Source: Sulfitobacter sp.
GTDB lineage: Bacteria > Pseudomonadota > Alphaproteobacteria > Rhodobacterales > Rhodobacteraceae
DNA length: 6,146 nt
Assembly (NCBI GenBank): GCA_024636405.1
Contig: JAGXHC010000170.1
Span: 1-6,146 of the forward strand
Direction of reading: 5' to 3'
Below the pieces are notes generated by a model. The model saw only the letters and a program-made list of their open reading frames with translations, was not told where the DNA came from and made no database searches. This document shows positions 1 through 6,146 of this stretch, piece by piece. The translations under genes were made by a program, and so were the position numbers. Every line of letters begins with the position of its first letter. Within the stretch, counting starts at the first letter, position 1.

Positions 1-1615
<1,615 letters not shown>

Positions 1616-1637
1616 GCCACCTTTGGCTTGAATTCAG

Positions 1638-1669
1638 AAAGGGCGCGTCATTTGGCGCGCCCTTTTTTT
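1638..1669 (+). terminator. Rho-independent terminator of groEL, possibly bidirectional
   Basis: A perfect 7-bp GC-rich stem (GGGCGCG at 1641-1647 with CGCGCCC at 1656-1662) encloses an 8-base loop. It is extended by AAA at 1638-1640 pairing with the first three T of a seven-T run at 1663-1669. It lies 22 bp after the groEL stop. Read on the minus strand the same hairpin is followed by only three T, so it may end the convergent response-regulator transcript more weakly. Confidence 0.93.
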
Positions 1670-1703
1670 GTCTTTATGCGGTCTTGGCCCCGGCGTACCG
1701 ATT

Positions 1704-2138
1704 TCAGACGGGCAGTTCGACAATACGGACGTACGCCTCCAGCATATCCAGCGCTGCTGCAAATGTTTCGGATGGGTTTTCCTTGACGATATACCCCGCA
1801 ATATTGCGCCCATAGGCTGATTTTACGTCCGAAGGGGTATCGGAAGTGGTAAAGACGAACACTACGATACGAGCCAAGGCAGGATCGGCGCGCGCGGCAT
1901 CAAGAAACTCAATGCCGCCCATGCGCGGCATATTGAGGTCTAGCAACACAATATAGGGCGGTAGCCCGCCCTCGCGGATGGCTTCGGATTGGAGAAATTC
2001 CAACGCATACTGGCCATCGCTGCATTCGTAAACTTCATTTACAATCTTGAGCTTGCGCATCGCGCGCTTCATCGCGAGCACGCTGATCGCGTCATCTTCG
2101 ACGATAAGGAAACGCGCCTCTCTCGTTCTGGGGTTCAT
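1704..2138 (-). CDS. Single-domain response regulator (receiver only, Rcp1-like)
   Basis: The 144-residue protein is almost entirely one receiver (REC) domain and would act in the cytosol as a phosphoacceptor for a histidine kinase. Visible landmarks are the acidic pocket in LIVEDDAIS (Glu14, Asp15, Asp16), the phosphoacceptor Asp67 in LLDLNMPRMGG, the switch Thr97/98 in VFTTSD, and the conserved Lys119 in YIVKE. The DLNMPRMGG wording and the TTSD motif are typical of the Rcp1-type regulators often paired with phytochrome-like kinases. No DNA-binding or enzymatic output domain follows. I chose the ATG at 2138 because an AGGA sits 8 nt upstream and the REC fold begins immediately. The frame stays open back to a GTG at 2222, but that extension does not resemble REC sequence. 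It is divergent from the histidine kinase gene and convergent with groEL. The kinase across the intergenic region is its likely partner (inference). Confidence 0.92.
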   Translation of the reverse strand: MNPRTREARFLIVEDDAISVLAMKRAMRKLKIVNEVYECSDGQYALEFLQSEAIREGGLPPYIVLLDLNMPRMGGIEFLDAARADPALARIVVFVFTTSDTPSDVKSAYGRNIAGYIVKENPSETFAAALDMLEAYVRIVELPV

Positions 2139-2146
2139 GCAATTTT

Positions 2147-2150
2147 TCCT
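2147..2150 (-). promoter_or_regulatory. Shine-Dalgarno site deciding the start of the minus-strand response regulator
   Basis: On the minus strand AGGA is followed by 8 bases and then the ATG at 2138. This supports that start over the in-frame GTG at 2222, 28 codons upstream. Confidence 0.6.
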
Positions 2151-2311
2151 GAGGGGCACGCCATGACAGACGCGGGATGCAAACCTTGGCGTTGGCGAAA
2201 CGCAATTCGCATCTTGTGACACCTGATCGCGGTCGGATTCGGCGACACGACGGTTTGAGGTCGGCCAATTGCGGCAGGGACGGCCTGCGCGGCAGAGGGA
2301 GATAAATCATT

Positions 2312-2340
2312 GTCCATACTGCCTTACTACAAGTGTGGAC
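2312..2340. repeat. Inverted repeat, 9-bp arms, candidate operator
   Basis: GTCCATACT at 2312-2320 faces AGTGTGGAC at 2332-2340 across an 11-base spacer; eight of nine positions are complementary and the ninth is a T-G pair. No T-run follows on either strand, so it is not a terminator. Its place in the middle of a divergent promoter region, touching a CtrA-type box, suits a dimeric repressor or activator site. The binding protein is unknown. Confidence 0.45.
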
Positions 2341-2355
2341 TTAATCGATTGTTAA
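2341..2355. promoter_or_regulatory. CtrA-type binding box (TTAA-N7-TTAA)
   Basis: The sequence reads TTAA, seven bases (TCGATTG), TTAA, an exact match to the full-length CtrA recognition motif established in Caulobacter and used widely in alphaproteobacteria. It lies 116 bp before the histidine kinase start and 202 bp before the minus-strand response regulator start, so it could serve either gene. By eye I find only four TTAA in the whole window, at 2341, 2352, 3848 and 5764, which makes this exact spacing less likely to be chance. The match is seen directly; CtrA control is inference. Confidence 0.6.
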
Positions 2356-2471
2356 AAGCGATGTCCTAGCATGAAGAATAACGATGCAAGGCGGCAAAAA
2401 CCGCGTTCCGAAGTTGGACGTTAGGCTGCGCCGTTTGCGCGAACCATTCTGCGGTATATAGAGGCAGGCAT

Positions 2472-3212
2472 ATGCATGAAAACACCGCCCGCGGAAGTGG
2501 GAGTTCGCTTGATCAGGCCGCATGTGCCGCTGTCGATCAGGGTGAGATGGATGAATTCATCTATTTGATCAGCCATGATGTCCGGGGCTGCGTGCGCGCG
2601 CTTTTGGAACTGCCAAAATGGATTGGCGAAGATCTGCGTGATGCTGAAATTACACTTGGGGCAGATGTGGAAGGCTACCTTGATCTGATGGAACGGCACG
2701 CGGGGCGGCTGGACCGTATGTTGACAGATTTACTGACCTATTCCCGTGTCGGACGTATGCAAATCTCTCAGAAAATGGATATCGGACGCGCGCTCGACAG
2801 GGTTTTGGCTGCGCATCCTATACCACTTTCCTTCACTGTGTCGCGGGCGTTGAAGTGTGCGCATGTTGTAATCGGGGAACGCGATCTGCTGACGCTTTTG
2901 GAGGCGCTGATCGACAATGCCACGAAGCACCACGATTGTTCTGACGGCTGCATTCAAGTGACCACTGGACTGGATGGGGGCGATATTGTGCTGTCTGTCT
3001 CGGATGACGGGCCGGGCATTGACCCCAGTTTTCACGATCAGGTGTTTCGCGCCATGAGCACCCTAAGACCGCGTGACGAAGTTGAAGGCAGCGGAATGGG
3101 GTTGGCACAGGTGCGAAAGATCGCCGAATTCTATGGTGGCAGTGCGACGCTGACCAAGTCGCCGTTCGCACGTGGCATATCCGTAAGCATCCGATTGCCG
3201 CACAAAGGCTGA
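2472..3212 (+). CDS. Soluble sensorless histidine kinase (HisKA + HATPase_c)
   Basis: The 246-residue protein has a complete kinase core but no room for a sensor domain and no membrane segment, so it should be cytosolic. A short N-terminus (1-25) leads into the dimerisation/phosphoacceptor helices with the H-box around His35 (LISHDVRG). The second helix carries LDRMLTDLLTYSR near residues 80-92. The ATPase domain shows the N-box LIDNATKHH (Asn149), the G1 box DDGPGID (178-184) and the G2 box GSGMGLA (206-212). The ATG at 2472 is preceded by GAGG seven bases away. The H-box is unusual: the residues after His-Asp-Val-Arg are Gly-Cys-Val, where most HisKA kinases have Thr/Ala-Pro-Leu. It lies between two response regulator genes, divergent from one and 133 bp before the other, so autophosphorylation and transfer to one or both is the natural inference. 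The input signal is unknown. Confidence 0.92.
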   Translation: MHENTARGSGSSLDQAACAAVDQGEMDEFIYLISHDVRGCVRALLELPKWIGEDLRDAEITLGADVEGYLDLMERHAGRLDRMLTDLLTYSRVGRMQISQKMDIGRALDRVLAAHPIPLSFTVSRALKCAHVVIGERDLLTLLEALIDNATKHHDCSDGCIQVTTGLDGGDIVLSVSDDGPGIDPSFHDQVFRAMSTLRPRDEVEGSGMGLAQVRKIAEFYGGSATLTKSPFARGISVSIRLPHKG

Positions 3213-3297
3213 CCCGACGTGCCAGTGCCTTCAATTTAGGCGGTTTTATCTTCAGTTTTCTGGTGAGACTTCTGTTGTCGTTTACGCTTTGGAATGA

Positions 3298-3335
3298 CTT
3301 TTCCGCGATGTTGCCACTGACAAAATCCGGAAAAG
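3298..3335 (+). promoter_or_regulatory. Leader hairpin touching the ribosome-binding site of the second response regulator
   Basis: CTTTTCCG at 3298-3305 pairs perfectly with CGGAAAAG at 3328-3335. After a bulged C3306 the stem continues with GAT/ATC (3307-3309 with 3325-3327), a G-A mismatch, and TTG/CAA (3311-3313 with 3321-3323), closing on a 7-base loop. That makes 14 base pairs in all. The 3' arm ends at the first G of the AAGGGG Shine-Dalgarno stretch (3333-3338), seven bases before the ATG at 3346. No U-run follows, so it is not a terminator. Modulation of translation is inference. Confidence 0.4.
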
Positions 3336-3345
3336 GGGTAGCGGC

Positions 3346-4008
3346 ATGTTTTCAGGTTCTGGTTCAGAATGCAGGGTTCCCGCTCCCGTGGCGCTGCCGA
3401 CCCATATCCGCACTCTTTTATTGGACGACAGCACTTTTGATCGGGCAAGGATCCGCAGGTTGAGCGGCAGGACCGGCATCAAAATTCAGATCAATGAAGT
3501 TGATAGCATTGAAACAATGCAGGTGTTGGTCAAAAAATCGGAATATGATTTGCTGATGATTGATTACTGCCTTCCGGTCGGCGACGGGATCGAAGCGCTT
3601 GCGCACATCGCGCAAGATCCGCTGAACAGAGGGGCCGGGGTCATCATGATCACTGGAAACGGCGGTGTCGATACTGCTGTTCAGGCGATGCGCGGCGGGT
3701 GCCACGATTTTCTCAACAAGAACGCGTTGGACGTAGATCTGTTGCGCAGCGCAATGATCAATGCAGTGACCCGCGCACGAGGGCAGCAGCACCAGAGACA
3801 AGCCGATTATCAGCGGGACATCATAAAACGGGGCATGCTTGCCGCGTTTAAAGACAGTGAGATGAAAGAGAATGTCGTCTCGCTTCTGCGCAGTCATATT
3901 GATCTTGCGCAACCGCAACGGCCCGTTTTCGGTGCGAACATGGATCCGGGCGATGTTGACATGCTTTATCTCGGGCTCAACGATGAGGACGAGTTTCAAT
4001 TTAGCTGA
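3346..4008 (+). CDS. Response regulator: REC domain plus unrecognised C-terminal tail
   Basis: The 220-residue protein opens with a receiver domain at about residues 20-140. It contains the acidic pair Asp27-Asp28 (LLLDDST), phosphoacceptor Asp73 (LLMIDYCLPVGDG), switch Thr103 (MITGNGG) and Lys125 (DFLNKNALD), so it should be phosphorylatable. Residues 141-220 are a charged, probably helical stretch ending in an acidic tail (LNDEDEFQFS). I recognise no helix-turn-helix, GGDEF, EAL or other known output domain there. The ATG at 3346 follows an AAGGGG stretch with seven bases of spacing. The gene is 133 bp downstream of the histidine kinase and on the same strand, so it may be co-transcribed, although the gap and the leader hairpin leave room for separate control. 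It is a likely second phosphoacceptor of that kinase. Function beyond phosphotransfer cannot be assigned. Confidence 0.9.
   Translation: MFSGSGSECRVPAPVALPTHIRTLLLDDSTFDRARIRRLSGRTGIKIQINEVDSIETMQVLVKKSEYDLLMIDYCLPVGDGIEALAHIAQDPLNRGAGVIMITGNGGVDTAVQAMRGGCHDFLNKNALDVDLLRSAMINAVTRARGQQHQRQADYQRDIIKRGMLAAFKDSEMKENVVSLLRSHIDLAQPQRPVFGANMDPGDVDMLYLGLNDEDEFQFS
3956..3984 (+). promoter_or_regulatory. Possible sigma-70 promoter for the transporter gene
   Basis: A consensus -35 TTGACA (3956-3961) is followed after 17 bases by AACGAT (3979-3984), a poor -10 with three of six matches. It lies in the last codons of the upstream response regulator and would give a leader of about 90 bases for the transporter. 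The -35 falls in codons for Val-Asp-Met, so chance is quite possible. Confidence 0.22.
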
Positions 4009-4081
4009 TTTCAATACCAACTGTCCGACGCTGGATGAAATGACCCTTGGCGAAAAGAGCTTCTGCGGCTACTCGTCGAAC

Positions 4082-4930
4082 ATGCGTCTTGCCTTGCTCA
4101 CCGCCGCCACGATGATTGCCTTTGCCGGGAATTCCGTTCTGACCCGGATGGCAATAGACGGCGATCACCTCGACCCTTCGGGTTTTGCGATTGTGCGGGT
4201 CATGTCCGGGGCGCTGGTGCTGGGCATGGTGATGACGGCGCGCGGCGGCGCTCTGCCTTTGATGCGACGCAATCGTATCGCCGGGGCGGCAAGTCTGGCT
4301 GTTTATATGATTTCTTTTTCGCTGGCATATCTGACGTTGGACGCAGGGCTTGGCGCGCTGATCCTGTTTGGCGTGGTGCAGATTACCATGTTCGCCGCCG
4401 CCAGCCTGCGCGGCGCGGCACCGACCCCGCGTCAGACAACCGGCGCGATCGTCGCCTTTTCGGGATTGCTGCTTGCGCTTTGGCCGGGGCCGGGCGGCAC
4501 GGCGCATCCTGTCGGCGCGGCACTGATGGTCGCTGCGGGTCTGGGTTGGGCGGCCTATACGCTTGTCGGCCGCCGATCCGCCGATCCACTTGCCGCGACG
4601 GCCGCAAATTTTCTTTTGTGTGTACCAGTGGTGCTGGTGCTGCTGGTCGGCACCGGCGCGCAGTACACACCAACCGGCATTGCCCTTGCAATGCTCAGCG
4701 GCGGTTTGACCTCTGGGCTTGGCTACGCGCTGTGGTACGCGGTATTGCCGCAACTGGACAACGCAACTGCCGCAATCGTGCAACTGAGCGTACCGATCAT
4801 CGCGATGGGCGCCGGAGCGTTGCTGTTGGGGGAGGTGATCACGCCATTGGCCGCCATTGCAGCGGCATTGGTCCTGGGTGGTATCGGCTGGGCTGTCAGC
4901 GCACGATCAATTCCAGCGGATCATAATTGA
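4082..4930 (+). CDS. DMT-superfamily (EamA-type) inner-membrane transporter
   Basis: The 282-residue, very hydrophobic protein fits the ten-helix drug/metabolite transporter plan of two repeated five-helix EamA halves. Helices can be placed near residues 2-22, 34-52, 67-85, 89-109, 119-135, 142-162, 171-190, 198-222, 229-250 and 254-273. The first helix (LALLTAATMIAFAGNSVLTR) resembles the usual EamA start, with an Asn near the end of the helix and a following Arg. I placed the start at the ATG at 4082 because the transmembrane region begins at once. An open frame reaches back to 3872, but it overlaps the response regulator and reads as non-membrane sequence. The ribosome site here is weak. 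The gene starts 73 bp after the response regulator and its end overlaps the convergent Nudix gene by 35 bp. Members of this family export amino acids or other small metabolites; the substrate cannot be told. Confidence 0.9.
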   Translation: MRLALLTAATMIAFAGNSVLTRMAIDGDHLDPSGFAIVRVMSGALVLGMVMTARGGALPLMRRNRIAGAASLAVYMISFSLAYLTLDAGLGALILFGVVQITMFAAASLRGAAPTPRQTTGAIVAFSGLLLALWPGPGGTAHPVGAALMVAAGLGWAAYTLVGRRSADPLAATAANFLLCVPVVLVLLVGTGAQYTPTGIALAMLSGGLTSGLGYALWYAVLPQLDNATAAIVQLSVPIIAMGAGALLLGEVITPLAAIAAALVLGGIGWAVSARSIPADHN

Positions 4931-5387
4931 TTGAAACACCGTCACTGAAAGCCACGGCGCCAAGGCTGTCAGGCTTGTGACGCAGGTGCGCAAGTTCTGC
5001 TTCCGTAACCCAGCGGCGGTCCGAAACGATGGCTTCACAGTCCTTCCAGTCAGGATCGATTTGCGCCGCTCCGTCGACGGTGCACCGGAAATAAACGTCA
5101 ACCTGATGAAAACCGCTGCCGGGGTCGTGAAATTCGTTCACCAAACAGGGGTCACCGACAAAAATATGCAAGCCAGTTTCCTCATAGACCTCCCGGCGCA
5201 GGTTTTCCGGCAGCGATGTTCCCTTTTGCACACCCCCGCCGGGGGCGCACATCAGCGTGCTTTGCCCCGCCGGATAGGCATTCACGACCAACAACCGCCC
5301 GCGGTGCAAAAGAATGGCGCGTACGGCAATTCGGGGGGATCCAAGGGACAAGTTACCGCCTTTCGCAAGGTCACAGAATGCAAGCAT
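4896..5387 (-). CDS. Nudix hydrolase
   Basis: The 163-residue cytosolic enzyme belongs to the family that hydrolyses nucleoside diphosphates linked to another group, using divalent metal. The beta-strand opening ([19 protein letters not shown]) leads to the Nudix box at residues 51-73, with GGGVQKGT followed by [11 protein letters not shown]. The catalytic metal ligands of the REVxEE core (Arg65, Glu66, Glu69, Glu70) and Gly72 are present. However, the Glu expected in the Gly-x5-Glu part is Thr57. The substrate cannot be predicted. I chose the ATG at 5387; a TTG at 5402 would add five residues. Neither start has a strong ribosome site (GGA 10 bases before the ATG). The 3' end overlaps the convergent transporter gene by 35 bp, and only 34 bp separate its start from that of the divergent alpha/beta hydrolase. 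Confidence 0.92.
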   Translation of the reverse strand: MLAFCDLAKGGNLSLGSPRIAVRAILLHRGRLLVVNAYPAGQSTLMCAPGGGVQKGTSLPENLRREVYEETGLHIFVGDPCLVNEFHDPGSGFHQVDVYFRCTVDGAAQIDPDWKDCEAIVSDRRWVTEAELAHLRHKPDSLGAVAFSDGVSINYDPLELIVR

Positions 5388-5403
5388 TTCACAATTGTCC
5401 AAT
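5386..5403. repeat. Imperfect dyad at the Nudix start, in the 34-bp divergent gap
   Basis: ATT, two bases, the 8-bp palindrome ACAATTGT (5391-5398), two bases, AAT: seven of nine base pairs are symmetric about 5394/5395. It covers the Nudix start codon and most of the gap shared with the alpha/beta hydrolase. It could be an operator serving both divergent genes. AT-rich dyads of this size also arise by chance. Confidence 0.25.
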
Positions 5404-5421
5404 TCAGTCTATCTCAGGCCC

Positions 5422-6146
5422 ATGATCAGATTGACCCTCATCTGCGCGGCTCTGCTGAGCAGTGCTGCGCTGCCCGCGCTGGCGCTGGAACGGTGTGTCG
5501 TGCTGCTGCATGGGTTGGCACGCACCGAGACATCATTTGCTTTGATGGAGGCGGCGCTGGAGGCCGAAGGCTACCGTGTGGTGCGCCCCGGCTATCCGTC
5601 CACAGAGGCCCCGGTGGCGGCATTGGTAAAGCAGACAGTCCCAGACGCGATTGCGTCATGCGGCACGCAAAAGGTCGACTTTGTTACCCATTCCATGGGT
5701 GGTATTCTGGTGCGCAAATGGGTGGCGGACAATGGCGCGGATCGCATTGGGCGAGTTGTAATGTTAAGCCCCCCGAATCAGGGCAGTGAAGTGGTGGATG
5801 AATTGGGGGATTTGCTGGCCTTTGACTGGATGAACGGGCCGGCGGGCGCGCAAATGGGGACCGGCGCTAACTCTCTGCCGCGCAAACTGCCACCGGTCAC
5901 GTTTCAGCTCGGCGTCATAGCGGGTTCTCAGTCACTCAATCCGTACTTTTCGTCGCTTTTGCCGGGGCCCGATGATGGAAAGGTGTCGGTCGCTTCCACC
6001 AAGGTGAAAGGCATGGCGGATCATCTGGTGTTGCCGGTGACGCATACCTTCATGATGAACAACCCCCGCGTGATCGCCCAGACGATGGCATTTCTGAACA
6101 CGGGCCATTTCGACCGCGGAATGAATTGGATGGATGCCGTGCTTGA
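5422..6146 (+). CDS. Secreted alpha/beta hydrolase (lipase/esterase-like), 3'-partial
   Basis: The frame is open for 241 codons to the right edge, so the stop lies outside the window. Residues 1-21 form a typical Sec signal peptide (short Arg, hydrophobic core, cleavage after ALA), placing the enzyme in the periplasm or outside. The mature part starts with a strand and the oxyanion-type motif [10 protein letters not shown] (His30-Gly31). The nucleophile is Ser91 in THSMGG, acid candidates are Asp184/185 in GPDDGKVSV, and the base is probably His208 in VTHTFMM, completing a Ser-Asp-His triad. The closing helix ([12 protein letters not shown]) is present, so little is probably missing. Two cysteines remain after processing (Cys25, Cys80) and might form a disulfide. 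It resembles short triacylglycerol-lipase/PGAP1-like hydrolases; the substrate is unknown. An AGG lies only three bases before the ATG, so the ribosome site is poor. It is divergent from the Nudix gene with a 34-bp gap. Confidence 0.9.
   Translation, partial: MIRLTLICAALLSSAALPALALERCVVLLHGLARTETSFALMEAALEAEGYRVVRPGYPSTEAPVAALVKQTVPDAIASCGTQKVDFVTHSMGGILVRKWVADNGADRIGRVVMLSPPNQGSEVVDELGDLLAFDWMNGPAGAQMGTGANSLPRKLPPVTFQLGVIAGSQSLNPYFSSLLPGPDDGKVSVASTKVKGMADHLVLPVTHTFMMNNPRVIAQTMAFLNTGHFDRGMNWMDAVL

Larger units (their letters stand above)
2139..2471. other. 333-bp divergent regulatory region between response regulator and histidine kinase
   Basis: No convincing coding sequence is present; short open frames here are out of phase extensions or lack family resemblance. 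The region must hold the start signals of both divergent genes. Its centre carries a 9-bp-arm dyad (2312-2340) followed without a gap by a TTAA-N7-TTAA box (2341-2355). A minor direct repeat GCGGCAG occurs at 2271-2277 and 2289-2295. TGGAC occurs at 2336-2340 and 2415-2419, and its complement GTCCA at 2312-2316. I could not find a sigma-70-like -35/-10 pair with good spacing for either gene. Confidence 0.7.

Noticed and set aside
2139..2222. A 28-residue N-terminal extension of the minus-strand response regulator from a GTG
   Set aside because: The receiver fold starts right after the ATG at 2138, which has its own AGGA eight bases upstream; the extension looks like translated leader.
2236..2240. 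A GANTC (CcrM methylation) site near the CtrA-type box
   Set aside because: One GANTC is expected by chance about every 256 bp, so a single site in this 333-bp gap carries no weight.
2404..2408. GGAAC on the minus strand as part of an EcfG general-stress promoter
   Set aside because: The nearest CGTT is 21 bases away; the known EcfG spacing is 16-17 bases.
2455..2460. TATATA as a -10 box for the histidine kinase
   Set aside because: No -35 lies at suitable spacing, and transcription from it would begin inside the ribosome-binding site.
3418..4020. A 200-codon minus-strand open frame opposite the second response regulator
   Set aside because: It covers the receiver domain in antisense and shows no recognisable domain; the plus-strand gene has all receiver hallmarks.
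3872..4081. A 70-residue N-terminal extension of the transporter
   Set aside because: It overlaps the response regulator, is not membrane-like and precedes the normal first helix of the family; the ATG at 4082 fits better.
4001..4783. A 260-codon minus-strand open frame opposite the transporter
   Set aside because: Its product is rich in Arg, Gln, His and Gly without domain motifs, the usual mirror of a GC-rich membrane-protein gene.
4977..5789. A 270-codon plus-strand open frame
   Set aside because: It is antisense to the Nudix gene over its first half and out of phase with the secreted hydrolase over its second. Its translation resembles no family, whereas both overlapped genes carry clear catalytic motifs.

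Overview
The window looks like chromosomal DNA of an alphaproteobacterium, most likely a marine Rhodobacterales (Roseobacter-group) species. Three things suggest this: a highly typical alphaproteobacterial GroEL ending in a Gly/Met-rich tail, fairly high GC with NNC/NNG-rich codons, and an exact TTAA-N7-TTAA box of the kind bound by the alphaproteobacterial regulator CtrA. The genus cannot be fixed from the sequence alone.

Layout. Bases 1-1615 are groEL, missing only about its first 11-12 residues, and closed by a strong intrinsic terminator (1638-1669). Next comes a compact signalling block. A single-domain response regulator lies on the minus strand (1704-2138). A 333-bp divergent intergenic region follows, carrying a 9-bp-arm dyad directly abutting the CtrA-type box (2312-2355). 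Then come a small soluble histidine kinase with no sensor domain (2472-3212) and a second response regulator with a receiver domain and an unrecognised tail (3346-4008). The leader of this last gene can fold into a hairpin that reaches its Shine-Dalgarno sequence. Bases 4082-4930 encode a 10-helix EamA/DMT-type transporter. Its end overlaps the end of a minus-strand Nudix hydrolase (4896-5387) by 35 bp. Only 34 bp from the Nudix start, a secreted alpha/beta hydrolase (5422 onward) begins and runs off the right edge.

How the genes may work together. The kinase and the two regulators form a plausible self-contained phosphotransfer module. None of the three has a visible DNA-binding or membrane domain, so input and output probably pass through protein-protein contacts. 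The CtrA-type box suggests, but does not prove, that the module is wired to the CckA-ChpT-CtrA circuit. The transporter, Nudix enzyme and hydrolase look like ordinary accessory or housekeeping genes with no evident shared pathway. I see no mobile elements, tRNA or rRNA genes, CRISPR arrays or phage genes.
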